The position numbers were made by a program, and so were the translations under genes. Below, one piece after another: positions 1-6,057 of a stretch of 10,689 bases of DNA; the first letter of the stretch is position 1; every line of letters begins with the position of its first letter. Origin of the DNA: Chloroflexia bacterium (GTDB taxonomy: Bacteria > Chloroflexota > Chloroflexia > QHBQ01 > JADMIH01); the NCBI GenBank assembly GCA_025927935.1, contig JAICKM010000179.1:1-10689 (forward strand), read 5' to 3'. The notes beneath the pieces are model-generated. The model saw nothing but the letters and a program-made list of their open reading frames with translations. It was not told the origin of the DNA and did no database searches.

Positions 1-67
1 CCCAGAAGCGGATGCGGTGCTCTTCGAGTTGCCTGCACAGCGCGGCGGCATCTTCAGCCGGCATCAT
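1..67 (-). CDS. 5' end of an unidentified gene (runs off the left edge)
   Basis: Reading the minus strand from 67 leftwards, two consecutive ATG codons (67 and 64) open a frame that stays open to the window edge, giving 22 codons beginning MMPAEDAAALCRQLEEHRIR. A purine-rich GGGAG lies about 10 nt upstream of the first ATG. The amphipathic start (two acidic residues, then a helix ending in an aromatic) resembles the N-terminus of small lincosamide/aminoglycoside nucleotidyltransferase-like proteins, in which a D-G-G-W-G motif would come next, but that part is outside the window. The function is therefore a weak guess. It lies downstream of, and in the same direction as, the carotenoid operon, separated by about 94 nt, so it may be a separate unit or the operon's tail. 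Confidence 0.5.
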   Translation of the reverse strand, partial: MMPAEDAAALCRQLEEHRIRFW

Positions 68-161
68 TGATCTTAAGCTCCCACGTGGCTGTTCCGGTCG
101 CTTCGGGTGTGTCAGGGGCGGGGCCGAAATAGGCACCCCTCGTCCAAACTGATTGCCGAAC

Positions 162-671
162 TCACGCGCGCTTGACGGCGAACGGTAAGATGAGCGCCCC
201 CGCGCCCAGGCCGCCCACGATGCCGGAGAGCATCATCGGCGTGTGGCTGCTGTACCACCACCCGGCCTGCGCGGCCACGATGTCGACCACCCAGGGGCCG
301 AAGGCGAGCAGGGCAATGGCGACCCGCCCCAGTTCAGGGATGCGCCCCCAGGCCAGCCAGAAGGCGCTCCCGCTCCAGGCTTTATAGCTCAGCAGGACGA
401 TCCACAGGCCAAACACGCCGCTCCAGCAGCGTGAGCAGACCAGCATGGGATAGCCGAACACCTGGAACACGAAATCGGGCTGCGGGCAGACGTTTTCGCC
501 CATCAGATACAGCGGCCAGTTGATCAGGTTCAGGATGGGCCAGCCGAGGCGGCTGAACACCGGCCCCACCAGCGGCCCCACCAGCAAAATGCTGAGCACC
601 AGCCAGGTCAGCCACGTGTATTGCACGCGTGAGCGTATTTGGTTGACATAACGTAAAGTAGAGACAGCCAT
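162..671 (-). CDS. DUF2085 family integral membrane protein
   Basis: A 169-residue polytopic membrane protein. Hydrophobic segments are visible at about residues 20-38, 44-57, 85-98, 115-133 and 147-166. Between the second and third lies the cysteine signature of the DUF2085 family: Cys62 in a CPQ motif, then Cys79 and Cys82 in C-S-R-C before a Gly-rich membrane segment. The biochemical function of this family is not established; the paired cysteines suggest metal or redox chemistry at the membrane surface. The ATG at 671 is preceded by GGAG with 9 nt spacing, and this site sits inside the last codons of the upstream desaturase gene, whose stop codon ends only 4 nt before this start. It is therefore very likely the last, translationally coupled gene of the carotenoid operon. 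No strong terminator follows; only a short imperfect GC-rich hairpin can be drawn in the following 94 nt. Confidence 0.8.
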   Translation of the reverse strand: MAVSTLRYVNQIRSRVQYTWLTWLVLSILLVGPLVGPVFSRLGWPILNLINWPLYLMGENVCPQPDFVFQVFGYPMLVCSRCWSGVFGLWIVLLSYKAWSGSAFWLAWGRIPELGRVAIALLAFGPWVVDIVAAQAGWWYSSHTPMMLSGIVGGLGAGALILPFAVKRA

Positions 672-675
672 CCTG

Positions 676-2076
676 TTACACTCCTATACCGGCCGCAAGG
701 CGGGCGCTGTGTACCCGGCCCTGCGTGAGTTGCACTTTGCTATCCAGCAAGGCGCGGGCCGCCAGCTTGCCGGAGCGCACGGCGCCTTCCATGCTCGCCA
801 TATAGTCCTGCTGAGTGTAGTCCCCGGCCAGGAACAGGTTGGGAACGGGCGTGCGCTGGGCGGGGCGATAGCGGTCCATGCCGGGGCTTTCCCGGTAGAT
901 CGAGTTGGGGATGCGCACCAGGGCCGTCTTGCGAACCTGGGCCTCGCGTGTGGCCGGCCAGAGGTCGGCCAGCGCCGCCCGGCAGCGCTCCACGATCTCG
1001 TCGTCGCTCAGATGCCAGAGCGGCGCGGCGGGCGCAATCGCCATCGACACCAGCGACCCGCCGTGCTTGCCGTACTCCCGCGGCGACACAACGGCCAGGT
1101 CGGCGAAGACCGAGAAGGGCGCGTCGGCCGTGAAGAACAGGTTATCGACCGTCGAGACGCGGCGGTCGAACCAGATCTGGGCATTCATCACCGGCACGCT
1201 CTTGAGCTTCCACAGGTTGTCGAACGAGGCGAACCGCCGCAGGGCCGCGGGCAACATCTGGCGCGTGGAGTGGAGCGGCGCCGCCAGCACATAGCCCGCC
1301 GCGGTACGCAGGCGGCCGTCCGCCAGCCGCAGCCCGGCCACCTGGCCGTCCGGCCCTAGCTCGACTGCCTGGACGCGCACGCCCGTTTCGATGCGCCCGC
1401 CCCGCGCCGTGATGTACTCGGCGAAGGGCGCGTGCAGGCGCTCCCCCGGCGGCCCGTCGAGGAAGCCGACGCGCGAGGCGGTGCCGGCCCGCGAGAAGTG
1501 GTGAAAGACAGTCGTCATGGGTCGGGCCGACATCTCAGCGGCGGGCAGGAAGCCCATCGAAAGCGAGATCGGGTTCCACATCTTGTCCAGCACGCCTGGA
1601 GCGATGCCATGCTTCCGGTGCCACTCGGCATAGGACAAGCGGTCCCAGCGCTGGATGGCCGGGAGGCTCATCAGCCAGGGGCGGATCAGGGCGCGCATGT
1701 TGGTCAGCTTCTCGCCCAGGGTGAACAGGTCGGTGGTGCCGAAGGCGGCCATGCCGTTGAACGGCGCGGGCCAGCGCGGAAAGCGCAACGTGGCGGGCGG
1801 TGCGCCCGCGCGGGCGACATACAGGGTGTGGTCTTTCCAGGCGATGTGGTCATAGGCGCCGACCCGGCGCATCATGTTCAGCAGGTCGCGGTAGGAGCCG
1901 AAGAAAATATGGAGACCGCTTTCCACCGGATCGCCGCCGGCGTCGCGCCAGGAGGAGACCTTGCCGCCCAGCACGGGCCGCTTCTCCAGCACGATCGGGC
2001 GCAGCCCCGCATCGACCAGTTCGACGGCGGTCGCCAGCCCGGCCGGCCCGCCGCCGGCGATCAAAACCTCATCCAC
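676..2076 (-). CDS. crtQ: Carotene desaturase, plant/cyanobacterial type (CrtQ-like)
   Basis: A 466-residue FAD-dependent amine-oxidase-fold enzyme. The N-terminal dinucleotide-binding motif GGGPAG (residues 8-13) is followed by LEKRPVLGGKVSSW and by ESGLHIFFGSYRDL, the segment typical of plant-type phytoene and zeta-carotene desaturases. The middle region (SYAEWHRKHG, MWNPISLSMGF, SARPMTTVFHHF) resembles CrtQ/ZDS more than CrtP. Near the C-terminus (about 418-437) is the FAD-binding block GDYTQQDYMASMEGAVRSGK. The family desaturates zeta-carotene via neurosporene to lycopene isomers, usually membrane-associated and passing electrons to a quinone. The start is GTG 2076, preceded by GGAAGGGG; it overlaps the end of crtB by 8 nt, implying coupled translation. 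It is paralogous to the other desaturase of this operon. HpnE-type hydroxysqualene dehydroxylase was considered but lacks its usual D-N-G-Q-H motif. The exact substrate is inferred, not shown. Confidence 0.82.
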   Translation of the reverse strand: MDEVLIAGGGPAGLATAVELVDAGLRPIVLEKRPVLGGKVSSWRDAGGDPVESGLHIFFGSYRDLLNMMRRVGAYDHIAWKDHTLYVARAGAPPATLRFPRWPAPFNGMAAFGTTDLFTLGEKLTNMRALIRPWLMSLPAIQRWDRLSYAEWHRKHGIAPGVLDKMWNPISLSMGFLPAAEMSARPMTTVFHHFSRAGTASRVGFLDGPPGERLHAPFAEYITARGGRIETGVRVQAVELGPDGQVAGLRLADGRLRTAAGYVLAAPLHSTRQMLPAALRRFASFDNLWKLKSVPVMNAQIWFDRRVSTVDNLFFTADAPFSVFADLAVVSPREYGKHGGSLVSMAIAPAAPLWHLSDDEIVERCRAALADLWPATREAQVRKTALVRIPNSIYRESPGMDRYRPAQRTPVPNLFLAGDYTQQDYMASMEGAVRSGKLAARALLDSKVQLTQGRVHSARLAAGIGV

Positions 2077-3076
2077 GTATCGCCCCTTCCATCCGTTGCA
2101 CCCGCCACCAGACCCGCGGCAACAGCGCCAGTTTCACCCGGTTCGGCACGCGCGCCCGCCGGGTAAAGACATCATATCCGTTCTCTTCGATGCGGCCCAG
2201 GATGGCCTCATAGACCGTGGCCGCGGCGCCGACGGCCAGGCGGCTGTCGGGGGCCAGCATGGCGATACCCGGCCACGCCTGCGCGTACAGGGTCCGCGCG
2301 CGGGCGATCTCGAAGCGCATCAGGGTCCTGAAGCGGTCGTTGATCACGCCGTCGAGCAATTCGTGCTCCGTATAGCCGAAGCGCGCAAGATCGGCAAGCG
2401 GCAGGTAGATGCGGCCCTGGCGGGCGTCCTCGCCTACGTCGCGCAGAATGTTGGTCAGTTGCAGCGCCACGCCGAGCCGGATGGCGTAGTTCGTCGCCGC
2501 GCGCTGGATCGCCCCGGTGATATGCATACTCATCTGCCCGACGGTCGAGGCGACGCGGTAGCAATAGATCCAGAGGTCGGCCCAGGTCGCGTAGCGGGAG
2601 ATGGAAATATCCATGCGCACTCCGGCCAGCAGTTCGTCGGCCAGGGCCTGGGGAATGTGGAAGCGCCGCCGGGTGTCGGCCCAGGCCAGCACCACCGGCG
2701 CGCTTTCGTCGGGCGCTGGGTGATGCGGCCGGCAGCGCGTGGCCCAATCCGCCAGGGCCTGCTCGGTCTCGGCAACCGAGAGGCGGCGACCAGGGGCGCC
2801 ATCCACCAGATCATCGCTGGTGCGGCAAAACGCGTAGAGGGCCAGGACAGCCTGCCGTTTGGCCGGTGGGAGCAGGCTCGCGCTGAAATAGAAGCTGGCC
2901 GAGTGCGCGCGGATCATGGCGGCGCACGCGGCGTAGGCCGGGCGCAGGGCCACTGCGGGCAAGGCGGTGCGGGGTGTGACGGCGCGTTCGTACAGCGCAC
3001 CCCCCCGCGCCACGGGCAAGCCGGCGGCTGCGTCGTCGTGATAGGCGAGGTAGGCGGGCGCGGCGGGGGCGCGCAC
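2069..3076 (-). CDS. crtB: Phytoene synthase (trans-isoprenyl diphosphate synthase family)
   Basis: It probably condenses two geranylgeranyl diphosphates head-to-head to 15-cis-phytoene, the first committed step of carotenoid synthesis. The motifs are clear: HSASFYFSASLLP, then YAFCRTSDDLVDG with the first Asp-rich motif (DDLVD, residues 88-92), YCYRVASTVG, and NILRDVGEDARQGRIYLP with the second Asp motif (DVGED, 213-217), which bind diphosphate through Mg2+. The start is uncertain. The frame is open up to 3268, but that part shadows the upstream desaturase. GTG 3076 lies 10 nt after the upstream stop and gives 335 residues, slightly long for the family. GTG 3013 (314 residues) is an alternative. 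Neither has a clear ribosome binding site, so translation may depend on coupling. Squalene or hydroxysqualene synthase (HpnD/HpnC) is a related alternative, less likely beside two plant-type carotene desaturases. Confidence 0.88.
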   Translation of the reverse strand: MRAPAAPAYLAYHDDAAAGLPVARGGALYERAVTPRTALPAVALRPAYAACAAMIRAHSASFYFSASLLPPAKRQAVLALYAFCRTSDDLVDGAPGRRLSVAETEQALADWATRCRPHHPAPDESAPVVLAWADTRRRFHIPQALADELLAGVRMDISISRYATWADLWIYCYRVASTVGQMSMHITGAIQRAATNYAIRLGVALQLTNILRDVGEDARQGRIYLPLADLARFGYTEHELLDGVINDRFRTLMRFEIARARTLYAQAWPGIAMLAPDSRLAVGAAATVYEAILGRIEENGYDVFTRRARVPNRVKLALLPRVWWRVQRMEGAIRG

Positions 3077-3086
3077 CGCCCAGCGC

Positions 3087-4529
3087 TCACTGCCCGCGGG
3101 CAAAGGCAGCGTGTTCGGCCAGCGGCGATCCGCCGGCGAGTCCCCAGCGCGCGCCGGCCAATTGCCCGGCGCCCACACGGGTTCCGGCCACGATCCGCTC
3201 TGCAACTCGTTTGCCACTGAGCACTGCTCCTTCCATACTCGCCAGGTATTCCTGCCGGGTGTAATCACCGCACAGATAGAAGTTCGGGACGGGTGTGGCC
3301 TGGTCGGGCCGGTACTGGTCGTGGCCGGGACGGGCCCGATAGACCGATTGCGGGATACGCACCAGGGTGCTTTTCAGCAGACGGGCCTGGGCTGCTTGCG
3401 GATGCAGAAGCACAAACTCGGCCAGGGTGCGGCGGATAACCTCCGCGTTGTCCAGTCGGTACCAGTCGGCGGCGGGGGCGACCACCATCTCGACCATGTG
3501 GCGACCCCGCGCTCCCTCACTCAGGTCCTCCGCGCACCGGCTCAATTCGGCATAGACGGAGAGGTGGGTGCCGCTGCTGAAGATCAGATTATCGACGCCG
3601 ATCACCGGGCGGTCAAAATATAGCTGGACGGTCATCACCGGTTGCCCGTGCAGATGCCGCAGGTTGCTGAATGGAGCCTGGGCGCGCAGCGCCTCCGGCA
3701 GCGTTTTCCAGAGATTATGCACCGGCATGGCCGAGACATAGCCATCGGCTTGCAGCAAGTCGCCGCCGGTCAGCCGGAACCCGGTGACACGATTAGTCAG
3801 CGCGTCGTATTCAATGCGGGCGACCTTGCTGTTGGGCAGGAAGCGGACGCCGCGTTGCGCCAGGTAGGCCAGGAAAGGCTCGAAGAGGCGGCGTTGTGGG
3901 GTGCCACGCAAGAAAGCCACGCGCGAGGCATCGGTTTCCTTGGCGAAGTGCGAGAGCACCGTGAGCACAAGCTTGGCGCTGACTCGCTCGGTGGTGTCGA
4001 AGTTGAGGGCCAGGGCCATCGTATCGAAGAAGTCGCCCAGCGACCGCGGTCCCATGCGGTGGCGCAGGTGCCACTGCGCGTAGGTGTAGCGGTCCTGGGC
4101 ATCGATCCAGGCTTGATTGCCGGCAATCGGCCAGAGCAGGCCGTAGCCCACGCGCAGCTTGTCGGGGAGCGTGAGCACGCCTCGGTTGCGCGCGATGGCG
4201 ACCAGCCCGTGGGCGGGGGCGGGCAGGTTGCGCGCGAAGCGCAGCGGGGACAGCCATCCGCCGGGCCGCGAGAAGGTCATCTCGTGCGCCTTCCAGTCCA
4301 AGTTGGCGTCCAGACCCGTTTCCCGGAACAGACGGTGCAGGTTGCGGTAGGCGCCGAAGAACACGTGCAGGCCGCTTTCCAGCCAATCGCCCTCGGCATC
4401 TTGCCAGGATGAGACTTTCCCGCCCGCCTCGGCCCGCTTCTCGACCACGGTCACCTGGTGCCCGGCATCGGTCAGATATTTGGCGGCCGAAAGTCCGGCT
4501 AACCCGCCGCCGGCGATCACCATATGCAT
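3087..4529 (-). CDS. crtP: Phytoene desaturase, plant/cyanobacterial type (CrtP-like)
   Basis: A 480-residue FAD-dependent desaturase and first gene of the operon. The N-terminus MHMVIAGGGLAGLSAAKYL carries the GxGxxG dinucleotide-binding loop (residues 7-12), followed by VVEKRAEAGGKVSSW and ESGLHVFFGAYRNL. Mid-protein features (KAHEMTF, LPAPAHGL, MALALNF, RVAFLRGTPQRRLFEP) follow the CrtP/PDS pattern, as does SVYAELS. The C-terminal FAD block GDYTRQEYLASMEGAVLSGK lies at 421-440. The family converts phytoene through phytofluene to zeta-carotene with quinone as electron acceptor. The frame is open to 4628, but ATG 4529 is the better start: AGGAGAGGA lies 8 nt upstream, the GxGxxG motif then sits at the usual position, and the promoter would put the transcript start downstream of the longer version. 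The last 35 or so residues are Ala/Gly/Arg-rich and lack obvious motifs. Confidence 0.85.
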   Translation of the reverse strand: MHMVIAGGGLAGLSAAKYLTDAGHQVTVVEKRAEAGGKVSSWQDAEGDWLESGLHVFFGAYRNLHRLFRETGLDANLDWKAHEMTFSRPGGWLSPLRFARNLPAPAHGLVAIARNRGVLTLPDKLRVGYGLLWPIAGNQAWIDAQDRYTYAQWHLRHRMGPRSLGDFFDTMALALNFDTTERVSAKLVLTVLSHFAKETDASRVAFLRGTPQRRLFEPFLAYLAQRGVRFLPNSKVARIEYDALTNRVTGFRLTGGDLLQADGYVSAMPVHNLWKTLPEALRAQAPFSNLRHLHGQPVMTVQLYFDRPVIGVDNLIFSSGTHLSVYAELSRCAEDLSEGARGRHMVEMVVAPAADWYRLDNAEVIRRTLAEFVLLHPQAAQARLLKSTLVRIPQSVYRARPGHDQYRPDQATPVPNFYLCGDYTRQEYLASMEGAVLSGKRVAERIVAGTRVGAGQLAGARWGLAGGSPLAEHAAFARGQ

Positions 4530-4587
4530 GGGACTGATCCTCTCCTCAGCTATACCACTATGACATGCCCAATCGTATGCTACCGCC

Positions 4588-4616
4588 AGTATAACAGATT
4601 GTCCTATCTTTGTCAA
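4588..4616 (-). promoter_or_regulatory. Promoter of the carotenoid operon
   Basis: On the minus strand a perfect -35 box TTGACA (4616-4611) is followed after exactly 17 bp by TATACT (4593-4588), a near-consensus housekeeping sigma promoter. Transcription would start near 4581, leaving a leader of roughly 50 nt before ATG 4529. The surrounding 110 bp are AT-rich compared with the flanking genes. No known operator is recognised; the short repeat GACAA occurs twice around the -35 region. Confidence 0.82.
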
Positions 4617-4639
4617 TACTTTGTTCAAAAACGTGACGG

Positions 4640-4668
4640 TTGCGGCGCGCCCGCAGGTAAGCTATAAT
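4640..4668 (+). promoter_or_regulatory. Divergent promoter for the unknown gene at 4734-5357
   Basis: A perfect -10 box TATAAT (4663-4668) is preceded after 17 bp by TTGCGG (4640-4645), which matches only the first three bases of the -35 consensus. Transcription would begin near 4675, about 60 nt before ATG 4734. It stands back to back with the carotenoid promoter, the two -35 elements being 23 bp apart. Confidence 0.6.
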
Positions 4669-4733
4669 GCCGCATAAAATAGCCTAGTTGTCCAACCGGG
4701 TCTGCATGCAACACGCGTAGTGAGGAACCGTCG

Positions 4734-4799
4734 ATGGATCGGACGCAACGGCGCAACGCGTTACCGGGATGGCTGTCCTGGCAGACCGATGCCGTCTAA
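4734..4799 (+). CDS. 21-codon ORF: likely severed N-terminus of the next gene, or a leader peptide
   Basis: ATG 4734 has the best ribosome binding site of this transcript (TGAGGA, 7 nt spacing) but reaches a TAA at 4797-4799 after 21 codons (it begins MDRTQRRNALPGWLSW). The following gene continues in exactly the same frame: after the stop come codons for Leu-Pro-Ala and then GTG 4809. Reading through the TAA would give one uninterrupted protein of about 206 residues plus the stop position. A single C-to-T change (CAA to TAA) would explain this. Alternatives are a regulatory leader peptide or a sequencing error. I cannot choose between these from one sequence. Confidence 0.5.
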   Translation: MDRTQRRNALPGWLSWQTDAV

Positions 4800-4808
4800 T
4801 TACCTGCC

Positions 4809-5357
4809 GTGGCCGGCGCGCAAGGCGCGTTTCACCGGCTGTCCGCCCGGCACCTGGCTGCCCTCTACGAAGCGCCCGTGCCCTGTACCGCCGTGACCGT
4901 CACCTGCTTCCGGGCCGAGAGGGCGCTGCTCACCTGGCGCAGGCGGCGGGACCAGGTGTGGGATGTGTTGTACTACCCCTTGCCGCCCGGCGCCGATGCC
5001 GCTCAATATGCCGCGCACTTGCTCGCGGATCTCGGCGGTGTTGCGCCCGCCCAACTCTTGCAGGTTTTTGGCCTGATCGATTGGGGTCCCGCGGCGCGTG
5101 CCGCGGGATGGGGTTGGACAGCCTGCCTGGTCGGACACGTTGGCGCAATCACTCCGTTACCCCTGCCGTCGGAAGTGCGCGGGCGCGTCTTTTTGCCGGC
5201 GGCGGAGATACCGGCTACCGCGCCGGATCCCTGGCAGCGTGTGCGCGGCGCGATGCTTCGGGCGGCAACTGAATGTTTCGCGGCTGCCCACGACTTCTGG
5301 TTATTGCAAACGTGGGACGCGCTGATTATGTACGATCTCGACGACGTGCCTGGTTAG
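4809..5357 (+). CDS. Protein of unknown function (possible degenerate Nudix-like fold)
   Basis: A 182-residue frame starting at GTG 4809, the first possible start after the in-frame stop at 4797; no good ribosome binding site precedes it, which supports the idea that the original start was ATG 4734. This frame has balanced protein-like composition, whereas the overlapping frame at 4769-5272 is Arg/Ala-rich and a shadow. There is no signal peptide or membrane segment. The segment at about residues 25-75 (PCTAVTVTCFRAERALLTWRR, then WDVLYYPLPPG and a helix, then LLQVFGLIDWG) loosely follows the order of strands and helix in Nudix proteins. However, the catalytic GX5EX7REUXEE box is absent (AHLLADL stands where REXXEE would be), so hydrolase activity is not supported. 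The C-terminus is Trp- and Ala-rich. It is transcribed divergently from the carotenoid operon. Function unknown. Confidence 0.65.
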   Translation: MAGAQGAFHRLSARHLAALYEAPVPCTAVTVTCFRAERALLTWRRRRDQVWDVLYYPLPPGADAAQYAAHLLADLGGVAPAQLLQVFGLIDWGPAARAAGWGWTACLVGHVGAITPLPLPSEVRGRVFLPAAEIPATAPDPWQRVRGAMLRAATECFAAAHDFWLLQTWDALIMYDLDDVPG

Positions 5358-5406
5358 GCAGGCGAAGACTCTTGGGTGGGAACATGCGGATCGCGCGGCA
5401 GAGGTT

Positions 5407-5436
5407 TTGACAAGCGGAGGCCAGATCTTGTATAGT
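5407..5436 (+). promoter_or_regulatory. Promoter of tRNA-Gln
   Basis: A perfect TTGACA (5407-5412) is followed after 18 bp by TATAGT (5431-5436). The predicted transcription start, near 5443, leaves a short leader of about 9 nt before the mature tRNA 5' end at 5452. Confidence 0.75.
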
Positions 5437-5451
5437 GGTAACAGACTTCCT

Positions 5452-5525
5452 TCGGGGATCGTCTAATGGTAGGACACCAGCCTTTGGAGCTGAGAGTCGG
5501 GGTTCGAATCCCTGTCCCCGAACCA
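5452..5525 (+). tRNA. tRNA-Gln(UUG)
   Basis: A complete cloverleaf can be drawn. The acceptor stem TCGGGGA pairs fully with TCCCCGA, followed by discriminator A and an encoded CCA (5523-5525). The anticodon stem CCAGC/GCTGA has one C-A mismatch at its outer pair. The seven-base loop CTTTGGA places anticodon TTG, reading CAA/CAG. The T arm is CGGGG-TTCGAAT-CCCTG. It has its own promoter immediately upstream. No convincing terminator is seen just downstream, only a short CCGGC/GCCGG hairpin (5535-5555) without a T-tract. Confidence 0.95.
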
Positions 5526-5825
5526 CTTATAGTACCGGCTGTGCCGCCTGGCCGGAAATCATGCTCTGCTACCGACCCGCTCCGCCCGCGATGGTTTTGC
5601 CGCTATCGTCCGGCAGGACCGGGTCAATGTTTTCCCCTTCCGCGGTGATCCACTAGCGCCAACAGTATGCGACATGAGGAGAAAAGGTATGTGTAGTGTT
5701 CTTGTGCCCGGTCGCGCTACCGATAGCGGGTCCGGTGCTGTTGGGGGAACCGGGTCGATGCTCCCCCGCCTGGCACATGTAACCGGCGCTACTCCGACGG
5801 CAAGGGCGCGATAAGCGCGTGGGGG
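5526..5825. other. Inter-tRNA stretch: inverted repeats, an imperfect direct repeat and one small ORF
   Basis: About 300 bp with no long protein gene. Beyond the small ORF at 5689-5814 it holds several short inverted repeats: CCGGC/GCCGG (5535-5555); CGCTA-CCGA-TAGCG (5715-5728); GGGGGA/TCCCCC (5743-5767, 13-nt loop); and an outer TGTGCC/GGCACA pair (5703-5708 with 5772-5777) that would enclose the last two. The loop sequence ACCGGGTCGATG of the third hairpin recurs, imperfectly, at 5618-5637 (ACCGGGTCAATG). A structured RNA is possible. It lacks the conserved cores of SRP RNA, tmRNA and the riboswitch classes I can recognise by eye. Confidence 0.4.
5689..5814 (+). CDS. Possible 41-residue small protein
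   Basis: ATG 5689 is preceded by AGGAG (5677-5681) with an ideal 7-nt spacing, inside the long purine run GAGGAGAAAAGG. The frame runs 41 codons to TAA 5812. The product is Gly/Ser/Thr/Ala-rich with a basic end (ATPTARAR) and has no membrane segment or recognisable motif. No promoter is evident just upstream, and the coding stretch coincides with several inverted repeats, so this could instead be a non-coding RNA region. The ribosome binding site is the only positive evidence. Confidence 0.3.
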   Translation: MCSVLVPGRATDSGSGAVGGTGSMLPRLAHVTGATPTARAR

Positions 5826-5867
5826 AACAAACAAAACCGCCGGTCTCGCGACGAGGAACCGGCGGTT
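5826..5867 (-). terminator. Intrinsic terminator of tRNA-Arg
   Basis: Read on the minus strand, a perfect 10-bp stem AACCGCCGGT/ACCGGCGGTT (arms 5858-5867 and 5835-5844) is extended inward by four more pairs (CTCG/CGAG) after a two-base bulge. It is followed directly by TTTTGTTTGTT. It begins 14 nt downstream of the tRNA-Arg CCA end. This is a textbook Rho-independent terminator. Confidence 0.9.
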
Positions 5868-5881
5868 GGGCAACATTTAAC

Positions 5882-5956
5882 TGGTACGCCTGGAGGGACT
5901 CGAACCCCCGCATCCAGCTCCGGAGGCTGGCGCTCTATCCACTGAGCTACAGGCGC
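5882..5956 (-). tRNA. tRNA-Arg(CCG)
   Basis: On the minus strand the acceptor stem GCGCCTG pairs with CAGGCGT (first pair G-U), with discriminator A and encoded CCA (5884-5882). The D arm is GCTCAGTGGATAGAGC. The perfect five-pair anticodon stem CCAGC/GCTGG encloses CTCCGGA, giving anticodon CCG for codon CGG, a common Arg codon in GC-rich genomes. The T arm is GGGGG-TTCGAGT-CCCTC. Promoter and terminator flank it closely, so it is a single-gene transcription unit. Confidence 0.95.
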
Positions 5957-5972
5957 GTATGTAACCACGCCT

Positions 5973-6001
5973 ATTATACCATGTGCTGCCCGCGCTGGCA
6001 A
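5973..6001 (-). promoter_or_regulatory. Promoter of tRNA-Arg
   Basis: On the minus strand TTGCCA (6001-5996; five of six matches to the -35 consensus) is followed after exactly 17 bp by a perfect TATAAT (5978-5973). The start would fall near 5966, about 10 nt before the mature tRNA. It lies in the short gap shared with the divergent glycosyltransferase gene. Confidence 0.85.
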
Positions 6002-6013
6002 GCGCTACCGGCC

Positions 6014-6057
6014 CCGCGGGTCCTCGACTTTTCGTGCCCATCTGAAAGGACCCGCGG
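6014..6057 (+). promoter_or_regulatory. Hairpin covering the ribosome binding site of the glycosyltransferase
   Basis: A perfect 11-bp inverted repeat, CCGCGGGTCCT (6014-6024) and AGGACCCGCGG (6047-6057), is separated by 22 nt. The right arm contains most of the AAAGGA ribosome binding site (6045-6050) and ends directly against ATG 6058. If transcribed, the stem (8 of 11 pairs G-C) would hide the site from the ribosome. It could instead be a protein-binding operator, as DNA palindromes near starts often are. It is not a terminator: no T-tract follows. A plus-strand promoter for the gene is not obvious in the gap. Confidence 0.6.

Noticed and set aside
100..161. Possible terminator after the DUF2085 gene (AGGGG...CCCCT)
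   Set aside because: The stem is short and bulged, and no T-tract follows on the minus strand.
1961..3220. 419-codon open frame on the plus strand opposite crtB and crtQ
   Set aside because: Antisense shadow: the opposite strand has unmistakable phytoene synthase motifs, while this frame is Gly/Arg/His/Gln-rich with no motif.
3077..3268. N-terminal extension of phytoene synthase to ATG 3268
   Set aside because: It lies entirely over the 3' end of the CrtP-like gene in another frame and has no family similarity.
4530..4628. 33-codon N-terminal extension of the CrtP-like gene (start at 4628)
   Set aside because: It would include the promoter itself, and the GxGxxG motif belongs right at the N-terminus. 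ATG 4529 has a strong ribosome binding site.
4769..5272. 167-codon frame starting with ATG, overlapping the unknown gene
   Set aside because: It is Arg/Ala/Cys-rich and lacks a ribosome binding site; the frame of 4809-5357 has more balanced composition and continues the reading frame of a well-positioned ATG.
5326..5656. Open frames on both strands across tRNA-Gln (for example one encoding GSSNGRTPAFGAESRGSNP)
   Set aside because: These are translations of a tRNA gene, a well-known annotation artefact.
5700..5780. Possible SRP RNA or cobalamin riboswitch, suggested by GGTGCTG, GGGGGAA and CCCCCGC
   Set aside because: The conserved SRP core and the cobalamin B12-box consensus are both missing; only generic GC-rich hairpins remain.
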